NCBI RefSeq assembly: GCF_003144405.1
Contig: NZ_PENW01000009.1
Span: forward strand, 186,001 to 250,000
From: Proteus cibi
GTDB taxonomy: Bacteria > Pseudomonadota > Gammaproteobacteria > Enterobacterales > Enterobacteriaceae
Direction: 5' to 3'
Length of the DNA: 64,000 nucleotides
Positions 20,433-28,538 of this stretch are shown here, one piece after another. The translations under genes and the position numbers were made by a program. How positions within the stretch are numbered: position 1 is the first letter of the stretch; every line of letters begins with the position of its first letter. The notes under the pieces are model-generated. The model did not search any database and was not told the DNA's origin. It saw only the letters and a program-made list of their open reading frames with translations.

Positions 20433-21326
20433 ATGTTGTCAGCCAGACACTCAGCTAAATTACAGGTGTTTTACCCTGTGCTTCTTTTACTTCTTTCCAT
20501 GCTTTCAATTCAAAGTGGCGCATCCCTTGCTAAAACCCTATTCCCTGTTATCGGAGCTCCTGCGGTAACAGCGTTACGTCTATTACTGGGTACATTGATC
20601 CTCTTTTTTATCTTTAAGCCATGGCGACTCAAATTTACTCGTGAATCGATTATGCCCTTGTTTCTATACGGCTTATCTTTAGGAGCGATGAATTACCTTT
20701 TCTACCTTGCACTAGAAACTATTCCGTTAGGTATTGCTGTTGCACTGGAATTTACAGGGCCTTTAGCGGTTGCAATGTTTTCATCACGTAGAGCCATTGA
20801 CTTTTTATGGATAATTTTAGTGATTGCAGGTTTGGGTTTATTGCTCCCTATTGGTGATAATATCCATGATGGTCTTGACCCGCTTGGTATGCTTTATGCG
20901 TTAGGCGCAGGTGTCGGTTGGGCATTATATATTGTATTCGGACAACGTGCAGGAAAAGGCTATGGTGCCGCAACAGTCTCTGTTGGTTCATTAATTGCCG
21001 CATTTATTTTTGTGCCCATTGGTATGTTACAAAGTAGCCCAGATATTATGTTTAGCTGGTCTATTTTACCTATTGCTTTAGCTATTGCGATTTTATCGAC
21101 CGCATTTCCTTATACCTTAGAAATGATTGCACTTACACGCCTACCTGCTAAAACATTTGGCACATTAATGAGTTTAGAACCTTGTATGGGTGCCTTTATT
21201 GGTATTATTTTCTTACATGAACATTTGACGCTAATTCAATGGGTTGCCTTAGTCTTTATTGTGTTAGCCTCTATTGGTTCAACAACAACAATGAAAAGTA
21301 AAACCAAAATTGAAGAGGTTAAATAA
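20433..21326 (+). CDS. rhtA: Threonine/homoserine exporter RhtA
   Basis: Inner-membrane EamA/DMT-family exporter of threonine and homoserine, 297 residues, ten predicted helices as two EamA repeats. Closely parallels E. coli RhtA (295): LSIQSGASLAKTLFPVIGAPAVTALRL, the GIAVALEFTGPLAVA segment, and PYTLEMIALTRLPAKTFGTLMSLEP. The frame extends five codons to an earlier ATG, but GAGG is well spaced only for the ATG chosen. Adjacent to dps, as in E. coli, though here both are on the same strand with a terminator between. Confidence 0.93.
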   Translation: MLSARHSAKLQVFYPVLLLLLSMLSIQSGASLAKTLFPVIGAPAVTALRLLLGTLILFFIFKPWRLKFTRESIMPLFLYGLSLGAMNYLFYLALETIPLGIAVALEFTGPLAVAMFSSRRAIDFLWIILVIAGLGLLLPIGDNIHDGLDPLGMLYALGAGVGWALYIVFGQRAGKGYGAATVSVGSLIAAFIFVPIGMLQSSPDIMFSWSILPIALAIAILSTAFPYTLEMIALTRLPAKTFGTLMSLEPCMGAFIGIIFLHEHLTLIQWVALVFIVLASIGSTTTMKSKTKIEEVK

Positions 21327-21367
21327 TTATTTAACCGTATTTTCTTATAAAAAATAACGATTTATTT

Positions 21368-21391
21368 AAAAAGGATCTTATGATCCTTTTT
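21368..21391 (+). terminator. Intrinsic terminator of rhtA
   Basis: Perfect 10-bp stem AAAAAGGATC/GATCCTTTTT with a 4-nt loop. Confidence 0.85.
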
Positions 21392-21483
21392 ACTTATTAA
21401 ATAATAACTTTACTGACCTATCATTGCTATTTTACGTTCATTGCCTTACCCTAAATAGACTATTTCGATAGATTAGATTTTTT

Positions 21484-21520
21484 AAATAGATGACCTATCA
21501 ATTTAATAGTATCAATCGAT
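21484..21520 (+). promoter_or_regulatory. Candidate OxyR site upstream of dps
   Basis: Four tetranucleotides with the 7-nt spacing of the OxyR consensus: AAAT-N7-CTAT-N7-ATAG-N7-CGAT, 13 of 16 core bases matching. It ends about 80 nt before the dps ATG. OxyR activates dps in E. coli during exponential growth. A/T-rich surroundings raise the chance-match rate. Confidence 0.5.
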
Positions 21521-21600
21521 AAGACTAACCATTAATAGTTCACTATCATAATTAACAGAAATTAAGATATTGAGTTATTAATTATTTAGGGAGAACGATT

Positions 21601-22107
21601 ATGAGTACTGCTAAATTAGTCAAATCCACACCTTCAACTCTGCTTTATACTCGTAATAACCTCGATGACAGCGTAAAACTGCACGCTATCGAATTATTGC
21701 AACAGATGGTGACACAGTTTATCGACCTATCTCTCATCACAAAACAAGCGCACTGGAATATGCGTGGCAGAAACTTTATTTCTGTTCATGAGATGGTTGA
21801 TGGCTTCCGCGATACCATTAATCAACACACCGATGAGTTTGCAGAACGTGTTGTTCAATTAGGTGGTACTGTATTAGGTACTGCACAAGTGGTAAGTAAA
21901 AAAACCCCTTTAAAAGCTTATCCTTTAGATATCCATGATGTGCAAGATCACTTAAAAGCACTGGCTGATCGTTATGCGGTTGTTGCTAATGATATTCGTA
22001 AAGCCATTGACGAAGTTGAAGACGAAGATACCGCTGATATGTTTACTGCCGCATCGCGTGATCTTGATAAATTCTTATGGTTTATTGAGGCTAATATTGA
22101 GAACTAA
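21601..22107 (+). CDS. dps: DNA starvation/stationary phase protection protein Dps
   Basis: Ferritin-like dodecamer that binds DNA non-specifically and oxidises Fe(II) with peroxide. 168 residues against 167 in E. coli, with the Lys-containing N-terminal tail MSTAKLVKS that binds DNA. Intersubunit ferroxidase residues His51, His63, Asp67 and Glu82 are present in KQAHWNMRG and [13 protein letters not shown] precedes the ATG. An OxyR-like site lies upstream. Converges on dinG with a shared terminator. Confidence 0.98.
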   Translation: MSTAKLVKSTPSTLLYTRNNLDDSVKLHAIELLQQMVTQFIDLSLITKQAHWNMRGRNFISVHEMVDGFRDTINQHTDEFAERVVQLGGTVLGTAQVVSKKTPLKAYPLDIHDVQDHLKALADRYAVVANDIRKAIDEVEDEDTADMFTAASRDLDKFLWFIEANIEN

Positions 22108-22137
22108 TTCTCAATAAAAAATGACAATGATGACGTT

Positions 22138-22173
22138 AAAAGGCTACCTCTCTTTCTCTAGGTAGTCTTTTTT
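22138..22173. terminator. Shared terminator between convergent dps and dinG
   Basis: A 12-bp stem AAAAGGCTACCT/AGGTAGTCTTTT with one G-T pair and T-runs at both ends; the plus-side T-run reaches the dinG stop codon. Confidence 0.82.
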
Positions 22174-24295
22174 ATTTATCTTTTTTATCTTTTTCTTTAG
22201 GCATATCCGGCTGATAGATAGGAAAAACAGGCAGTGCCGTTAATAAGCGTGAACCATAGTTTTTAGTTAACAGACGTCGGTCATAAATAACGATTTCACC
22301 GTGACAATGATGACTACGGATAAGGCGTCCAACTTGCTGAATTAAATTAAACGATGCGCTTGGCAAGCTCTGCACTTCAAAAGGATAACGTTTTAAAGAT
22401 TTAAGCCATTCGCCCTCTGTCACAATCACCGGATCTGTCACGGGCGGAAAAGCAATTTTATGAATATGCACCTGCGTTAAATAATCGCCTTTTAAATCGA
22501 GCCCTTCGGCAAAAGATTGCAAGCCTATCAACACACTATTATCACCCGCATCAATACGCTTACAATGTGTTTCCACTAATCGATAGCGTGGTTGATCACC
22601 TTGTACTAATAAGCATAAACGCAAATCTTTCACTTCGTCTAAAAAACCGTCCATTGCGCGTTGGCTGCTAAATAAAACCAACTGGCCTCTGTGGTTAGTC
22701 TCTTCCATACTATGCCGAAAATATCGTGCCATCTCTTTTAAATGTTCACGTTCATGGCTCATCGTCGGTTCATAACGCATTTTAGGAATAACCAGTTTGC
22801 CCTGCTCTTTATGCTCAAAAGGGGAAGACAACGTAATAAAGCGATCATCAAAATGTTCACTTAATCCTGTTAATTCTTGAATACGAGAATAGCTATTTAA
22901 TGAACGTAATGTCGCCGATGTGATAACCACATGCGGAATATTTTTCCATAATAACTGCGTCAGTTGTTCACTGACACGAATGCCCGCACAATGAAAATAG
23001 AGATGAGACTGTTTTTTATCGTAACGGCGAGTTAGCCATTTGGATACAGGCGCTTTGGAGGTTTGCTCTAATGTGGCTAAGCGCCAAAGTTTTGCCATAT
23101 TTTCTAAATACCCCACCATCCTACTGGTCGTTAAAATGGCACGATGTAAACGCACAACATCTTCTTTCGCTGTTCGTTCTGTTAAATCGTTTAAAATAGC
23201 TTCGCCCAGCATTTTTAAACCATCTGTTAACTTAAATAATGTCTGGCAACTTAACAGGAGTTGTTCAGGCAATTCCCCTAACGGAAAGAGATACTCATCT
23301 TGTTCACTGCGTTCTGGTAATAAGGCGCGCGTGAATGTATCAACCTCTTGATAAGCTTCACGTAACTTAGCAATATGAGCATCAAAACGAATAGGATCAG
23401 CCAACTTAGGTGGTCTTACTGGAACAAATTGCGCTAAATACTGACTAACATGGCGAGTGATGTTATCAAGCTGATTATTAAGAGAAACTAAGGTTATTTC
23501 TCCTTCGACTTCAAGAGCATCGCGTGCAACATCAGGAATATGATGTCCTTCATCAAGTACCAAAAGCAGATTTTTAGCATCAGGTAACACGGATTCACTT
23601 TCCATTGCCGCCATCACTAAAGCGTGATTGGTAATAACCACATCTACTTCATCTATTTCACGGCGTGCTATAAAGAAAGGGCAACGATGATAGTATTGGC
23701 AATTGCGCCCTAAGCAGTTCATTTTATCCGTACTGATTTTACGCCATAAACTGTCTGTTAGTGCGCGTTTATGGTGATCACGTAAACCATCCCAACCAAA
23801 ACTCGTAAAATCATTCTTGAGCTCTCGACAAATTTCTCTTTCTGCACTTGTCGCAACATCCACTTTATCTTCAAGCAAAAACATTAAGTCAATTTGCTCG
23901 CCTTCTGTTGCACAAATCGCATCTAAATTGCGAGGGCATAAATAACGCCCACGACCGAAAGCGCCAGTAAACGTAAGATCAGGTATGATTTTTTTTAGTA
24001 ATGGTAGATCTTTACTATAAATTTGATCTTGCAGTGCCACATTCGCCGTACTGATTATCAGTGGTTTTTTCTCATCCCGACTTATGGCAATACCCGGAAT
24101 AAGATAAGAGAGTGTTTTACCCACCCCTGTTGGGGCTTCTATCACTAAATGTCGTCCCATTTCATCAGAAAAAGTCTTCGCTACCTCAGCGATCATTTCA
24201 CGTTGTGGCGCACGCGGAATAAACCCTTCAATATGCTCTGGTAGGGCTTTATACCACTGACTTATTTGATTTTTAACTGATTGAGAAAGGGACAT
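22172..24295 (-). CDS. dinG: ATP-dependent DNA helicase DinG
   Basis: SF2 5'-3' helicase of the XPD-like family that resolves R-loops, D-loops and replication-transcription conflicts. 707 residues against 716 in E. coli. Walker A is EAPTGVGKTLSY near residue 57; the DEAH-type box is VLDEGHH. The four Fe-S cysteines sit in GRGRYLCPRN and CLGRNCQYYHRC. C-terminal QVGRLIRSHH is motif VI. GTG two codons upstream is also possible; ATG is chosen to match the family N terminus. E. coli dinG is SOS-regulated; the LexA-like site seen here has a 9-bp spacer instead of 10. Confidence 0.96.
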   Translation of the reverse strand: MSLSQSVKNQISQWYKALPEHIEGFIPRAPQREMIAEVAKTFSDEMGRHLVIEAPTGVGKTLSYLIPGIAISRDEKKPLIISTANVALQDQIYSKDLPLLKKIIPDLTFTGAFGRGRYLCPRNLDAICATEGEQIDLMFLLEDKVDVATSAEREICRELKNDFTSFGWDGLRDHHKRALTDSLWRKISTDKMNCLGRNCQYYHRCPFFIARREIDEVDVVITNHALVMAAMESESVLPDAKNLLLVLDEGHHIPDVARDALEVEGEITLVSLNNQLDNITRHVSQYLAQFVPVRPPKLADPIRFDAHIAKLREAYQEVDTFTRALLPERSEQDEYLFPLGELPEQLLLSCQTLFKLTDGLKMLGEAILNDLTERTAKEDVVRLHRAILTTSRMVGYLENMAKLWRLATLEQTSKAPVSKWLTRRYDKKQSHLYFHCAGIRVSEQLTQLLWKNIPHVVITSATLRSLNSYSRIQELTGLSEHFDDRFITLSSPFEHKEQGKLVIPKMRYEPTMSHEREHLKEMARYFRHSMEETNHRGQLVLFSSQRAMDGFLDEVKDLRLCLLVQGDQPRYRLVETHCKRIDAGDNSVLIGLQSFAEGLDLKGDYLTQVHIHKIAFPPVTDPVIVTEGEWLKSLKRYPFEVQSLPSASFNLIQQVGRLIRSHHCHGEIVIYDRRLLTKNYGSRLLTALPVFPIYQPDMPKEKDKKDK

Positions 24296-24549
24296 AACCA
24301 CTCTGTAACTGATTTGAAGAAAGGCGCCATTGTCTCATAACACTGTATAAAAATCAGTAGTTACCTTTACTTGCATGTTTTTTTCATCAAAGAATGGATA
24401 ACATCTCGAAATTATTGCGCTTTGTTATGGATTATTCATTCAACTCTTCATAGTATGAGTATTGGTTACGCAACATCCAAAATAGTCTTATAAAAATATT
24501 TTTCTTTTGTTTTATTAAACACAACAACACCAGTTAAGAGATATCTATA

Positions 24550-25458
24550 ATGACTTCCGCAAAACGCCCTATTTTTAACTTAGAACTTGATTTACTTCGC
24601 ACCTTTGTCGCCGTTGTTGATGGAAATACCTTTGCTGCAGCAGCTGAATCAGTTTGTCGAACACAATCCGCCGTTAGCCAACAGATGCAACGACTTGAGT
24701 CTCTACTTGGAAAAGAGCTATTTGCTCGCCAAGGCCGAAATAAAACACTGACAGAAGCCGGTACACAACTGCTTAATTATGCTCGCCGTATTTTGCGTTT
24801 GAATGATGAAGCGTGTCTTTCATTGATGCATGAAGAAATTGATGGGATCTTAAAAATTGGTTCTCCTGATGATACAGCGAACACCATATTACCTGAACTT
24901 CTCGCGCGTTTTTCAGGTGCTTATCCTCGCTTGATTATGGAAATTATTGTTAAACGCAGTCCGTTTTTAATGTCGATGTTAGAAAATAACGAACTGGATT
25001 TAGCCATTTCAACCGAAGAACATGTGGGTTATCCAAAAATTGTATTACGCGTTTCCCCCTCTTTATGGTATTGCGGGAAACACTTCAGATTTGATCTGGA
25101 TGACCCCTTACCATTAGTTGTATTAGATGAACCCAGCACATATCGCGACATGATGATAAATCACCTTGATCAACAAGGTATTCGTTGGCGGATCGCTTAT
25201 GTTGCTACAACACTTTCAGGTGCTAGAGCCGCAGTACGTGCAGGCTTAGGTATTATGGCGCGTTCAATTGAACTTTCAGGTGATGATTTGCGTATTTTAG
25301 GCGAAAAAGAAGGTTTGCCCACTTTACCCGCCATTCGTTATAACCTATATCTCAATGCCAATAGCCCAGGGAAAGCAGCCCAAATACTGTTTGATTCATT
25401 AAAAAATGAACAAAATGAAGTGATTAATCATGCTGATATAACGCTTCAACAAGAATAA
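24550..25458 (+). CDS. LysR-type transcriptional regulator
   Basis: 302 residues: an N-terminal winged helix-turn-helix (about residues 10-70: LLRTFVAVVDGNTFAAAAESV and RTQSAVSQQMQRLESLLG, typical of LysR), then an effector-binding domain to the C terminus. It shares strand with the DapA-family gene 56 nt downstream, so they may be co-transcribed. LysR regulators often sit by the genes they control, so it is a natural candidate to control the accessory metabolic genes up to 33 kb; that is inference. Effector unknown. Confidence 0.88.
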   Translation: MTSAKRPIFNLELDLLRTFVAVVDGNTFAAAAESVCRTQSAVSQQMQRLESLLGKELFARQGRNKTLTEAGTQLLNYARRILRLNDEACLSLMHEEIDGILKIGSPDDTANTILPELLARFSGAYPRLIMEIIVKRSPFLMSMLENNELDLAISTEEHVGYPKIVLRVSPSLWYCGKHFRFDLDDPLPLVVLDEPSTYRDMMINHLDQQGIRWRIAYVATTLSGARAAVRAGLGIMARSIELSGDDLRILGEKEGLPTLPAIRYNLYLNANSPGKAAQILFDSLKNEQNEVINHADITLQQE

Positions 25459-25514
25459 TCAAAATAAATAAATCATTGCGATAACACATCCAAAATTAAA
25501 ACAGGACACCGATT

Positions 25515-26396
25515 ATGACCCAATTTCATGGTATTTTTCCTTATCTTGTTTCACCTGTTGATCAAACAAAAGGGACTATTCTTGAAGCCTCGTTACGTCG
25601 CTTAGTTGAGCATCTCATCTCAAGCGGTGTTCATGGCTTAAGCCCATTAGGTAGCACGGGCGAATACGCTTATCTTTCCCAAGTACAGCGTAATGAAATC
25701 GTACGTATTACTGTTGATCAAACGGCAGGGCGTATTCCTGTTATTGCGGGTGTCGCCGGTTTTTCAACCGCAGATGCTTGTCATCAAGCAGAACAATACG
25801 CTCAATTAGGCGTCGATGGCATGGTCTTGATTTCACAAAAAATGTACCCGTTAAGCGAAACCGCACAAGCGGGTTATTTCCAAACCATCGCCGAAGCGTT
25901 TCCTGAAAAATCCATGACAATTTATACCAATCCGGGGCTTTTAGGCGATGTTCTTCCTATTTCTTTATTCAATGAACTGAGCTATATCCCGAATATTGAA
26001 TATATTAAAGATGCATCAAGCAATACAGGTCGCTTACTCACCATGATCAATACTTTTGGTGAGCGCGTTAAAATATTTAGTGCTTCAGCACATATTCCAT
26101 TGTTAGTGTTAAAACTTGGCGGTGTAGGTTGGATGGCTGGTCCTGCTTGTGTATTACCAAAGCAATGTGTTGAACTGTATGAGCTCGCAACAACAGGCGA
26201 CTTTGATACTGCATTAGCAAAACAAAAAGAGATGTGGCAAATCAATGAAGCATTTACAAAATACTCACTCGCATCATGCATTAAAGCATCCCTAAATATT
26301 CAAGGCTTTGAAGTGGGCTCACCTATTTTACCGCAAGAGCCTCTAAATGAAGCAGCAATGAACGATCTACGTCAAATTATTGCTCGCCTTGATTAA
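25515..26396 (+). CDS. DapA-family aldolase/lyase (dihydrodipicolinate synthase-like)
   Basis: TIM-barrel enzyme of the N-acetylneuraminate lyase/DHDPS family that works through a lysine Schiff base with a keto acid. 293 residues. The Schiff-base lysine is Lys165 in EYIKDASSN; the carboxylate-binding loop is GSTGEYAYLS at 46-55; Tyr137 lies in IYTNPG. It is not the biosynthetic dapA by context, since no lysine genes are near and it follows a LysR regulator. The family covers DHDPS, sialic-acid lyase, hydroxy-oxoglutarate aldolases and sugar-acid dehydratases. Terminated before the next gene. Confidence 0.82.
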   Translation: MTQFHGIFPYLVSPVDQTKGTILEASLRRLVEHLISSGVHGLSPLGSTGEYAYLSQVQRNEIVRITVDQTAGRIPVIAGVAGFSTADACHQAEQYAQLGVDGMVLISQKMYPLSETAQAGYFQTIAEAFPEKSMTIYTNPGLLGDVLPISLFNELSYIPNIEYIKDASSNTGRLLTMINTFGERVKIFSASAHIPLLVLKLGGVGWMAGPACVLPKQCVELYELATTGDFDTALAKQKEMWQINEAFTKYSLASCIKASLNIQGFEVGSPILPQEPLNEAAMNDLRQIIARLD

Positions 26397-26416
26397 CAAA
26401 CTATTCTTATTTAGAA

Positions 26417-26457
26417 ATAACAAAGGCTAGATTTTTCCTATTCTAGCCTTTGTTATT
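26417..26457. terminator. Strong hairpin after the DapA-family gene
   Basis: A 13-bp perfect stem AACAAAGGCTAGA/TCTAGCCTTTGTT around a T-rich loop, about 20 nt after the stop. Confidence 0.78.
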
Positions 26458-26581
26458 CACTTAACCCAAATTTCCTATCTAAAACATAGCGCAATACTGT
26501 ACCATCTTGAATAAGAATGAAATAATAGCGACTTTCATTGTAAAAACGATTTGTTCTATCATCATAACGAGGAGAAAATAT

Positions 26582-27007
26582 ATGCCCATTTCCGTCAGTG
26601 AAATAATGGAAATATTGCCTCATCGTTATCCATTCTTATTAATTGATCGTGTTATTTCTAAGCCAACTGAACTTGCTAATGGCAAATTAGCCGCCATTAA
26701 AAATATCACCACCAATGACACCGTTGTTTTTGGCGAATTTTATCCACCTTTATTACTTCTTGAAAGTATGGCTCAAGCTTCGGGCATTCTTGCACATTAC
26801 TACCTTTCACCAATGGGGGAAGATCAGCAATGTTATTTTGCCAGCATAAAGAATGCTCGGTTTTATGATGTGGTAAAAGCAGGCGATCAGCTACTTATTG
26901 AGATCCAATTTCGCCGACAGCGACGCACTATTGTGAGTTTTTCAGGTACGGTGAAAATTGGGGAAAAAATAGTTTGTACATCTGAATTTATGTGTGCAAG
27001 GCAATAG
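26582..27007 (+). CDS. FabZ-like hot-dog fold dehydratase, divergent paralogue
   Basis: 141 residues with the FabZ landmarks LPHRYPFLLIDRV (His14) and ESMAQASG (Glu61), the catalytic His/Glu pair of 3-hydroxyacyl-ACP dehydratases. The canonical GHFP...PG loop between them reads GEFYPPLLLL, so the loop is changed and two or more residues shorter. It is not in the lpxD-fabZ-lpxA context expected for the housekeeping gene. AGGAG lies 7 nt before the ATG; an upstream in-frame extension has no signal. Its substrate may not be a normal fatty-acyl-ACP. It could belong to the flanking catabolic genes or be unrelated. Confidence 0.75.
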   Translation: MPISVSEIMEILPHRYPFLLIDRVISKPTELANGKLAAIKNITTNDTVVFGEFYPPLLLLESMAQASGILAHYYLSPMGEDQQCYFASIKNARFYDVVKAGDQLLIEIQFRRQRRTIVSFSGTVKIGEKIVCTSEFMCARQ

Positions 27008-27009
27008 AT

Positions 27010-27038
27010 AAAGGATTGGTCGATAACACCAATCCTTC
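27010..27038. terminator. Hairpin between convergent FabZ-like and MmgE/PrpD genes
   Basis: A 10-bp stem AAGGATTGGT/ACCAATCCTT with a 7-nt loop and weak T-runs on either side. Confidence 0.55.
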
Positions 27039-27068
27039 AGATAATAATCTTGTTTATACTATTTCAGC

Positions 27069-28457
27069 TTAACTTTCTATTTCTTTAACACGTAATAATT
27101 GTGTTATTTCTGAAATAGTGACATTGTCAAAATGCAGTATTTTTTCAACTAATTGTGCCGATTGTTCAGCTTCTATCACCAAAGATGCATTATCGTAAAA
27201 TTTACTGATCACATCTTTATCTGTCATTGGATTTTTCGGATTACCATACTGAATATCTAATCTCTCCGTGATCTTTTCGCCATTTTTTAATGTCACGAAA
27301 ATTAGTCCGGGGAAATAGGTAGGAAATGGAATTTCCCCTTTTTCAGGATAACGATAAGTTACACGCTTCGCTAATGATTGAATATCTTCCCGTTGGAGGT
27401 TTTCAGGTAATAATGAAGATAGCGTTAACGCATTATCTAAAAAACCCGCCGCAAATAACCACGGCAAACTAAATTTGGCGCCATAAGCTGTTTGAGGCGC
27501 CCATTTTGTTTCGGGTGGCTCACAAATCAAGGCAGCGGCGACGGGATCGACAACGCACTCGACCCTTTCGATATCATCAGCCGTGATCCCTCTTTTCAGC
27601 AACTGACGCCCGCAATCAACCGTTGCATGAGCAAAATGGCACACCGGATAAGGCTTAATAGAAACATTTAAAAATTCCCATACTTCACCTAATCCCAATG
27701 CCACTTGTTCTGGTTCCGCTTGCTCTCGAATGCCATGTGTTTGATAAAGGCTATAACGACCTTCAAATATTGTTTCAGGGCCTGTCATTCCACCTTTTGC
27801 TAATGATGCTGCGATAATACCTGATTGTGCAGCCCAGCCCGCATGAAAACATTTAGAAGATGAGCTATTAGTGAGATATTCTGCAACACCTCCGGCTTGG
27901 CTTCCTGTTAAGCCTAATGCATTCACGGTTTGCTCAGGTGTCAATTTTAATAGTGAAGCGGCACAAGCTGTTGCACCAAAAATACCTGCAATGGCTGTGG
28001 CATGAAAACCACGCTGATGAAACCCACTATGGCTTGCTAAGCCCACTCTTGCTGCAACTTCCCAGCCAATCACCCACGCCGTTAAAATATCTTGTGATGA
28101 TGCTCCGATAGATTCACCTAATGCAAAAGCAATCGGCGTTAATACCGCACTGCCATGTGCAATCGAATCAGTGTGTGTATCATCAAAGTCTAATGCATGT
28201 GCTGCAATACCATTAGCAAGGGCTGCTACGGTGGTGCTTGCCGTTAATGAACTCCCCCAAATAGGGATATTGCCTTGGCTATCAGGTAAAAAAGTCACGC
28301 CTTGGCGACTTTGAATAGCACTTTGTTGCACACTTCCGGCAAGGGCAACGCCTAATGTATCTAATAAATGAATTTTGGCTCGGCTAACAACTTGAGCGGG
28401 TAAATCAGGAAACGTTGTTGTGGTAATAAATTGGGCTAACTGCTGACTCAATGTCAT
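27069..28457 (-). CDS. MmgE/PrpD family protein
   Basis: 462 residues of the 2-methylcitrate dehydratase fold. Landmarks: LLDTLGVALAGS near residue 30, the HALDFDDTH segment with conserved acidic residues near residue 92, and KPYPVCHFAHATVD near residue 275. The family includes 2-methylcitrate dehydratase, cis-aconitate decarboxylase and iminodisuccinate epimerase. It lies 81 nt downstream of the fumarase/aspartase-family lyase on the same strand, not beside prpB/prpC, which argues against propionate catabolism. GAGG is 5 nt before this ATG; an earlier GTG is disfavoured. An epimerase or dehydratase partner of the lyase is the most economical reading. Confidence 0.8.
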   Translation of the reverse strand: MTLSQQLAQFITTTTFPDLPAQVVSRAKIHLLDTLGVALAGSVQQSAIQSRQGVTFLPDSQGNIPIWGSSLTASTTVAALANGIAAHALDFDDTHTDSIAHGSAVLTPIAFALGESIGASSQDILTAWVIGWEVAARVGLASHSGFHQRGFHATAIAGIFGATACAASLLKLTPEQTVNALGLTGSQAGGVAEYLTNSSSSKCFHAGWAAQSGIIAASLAKGGMTGPETIFEGRYSLYQTHGIREQAEPEQVALGLGEVWEFLNVSIKPYPVCHFAHATVDCGRQLLKRGITADDIERVECVVDPVAAALICEPPETKWAPQTAYGAKFSLPWLFAAGFLDNALTLSSLLPENLQREDIQSLAKRVTYRYPEKGEIPFPTYFPGLIFVTLKNGEKITERLDIQYGNPKNPMTDKDVISKFYDNASLVIEAEQSAQLVEKILHFDNVTISEITQLLRVKEIES

Positions 28458-28538
28458 AAACACCTCGAAATAGATAAGAAAAAGCCAGCAATATCACCGG
28501 CTTTTAGATAATAAGAAGGTTGGATGTAATTAAGTCAC

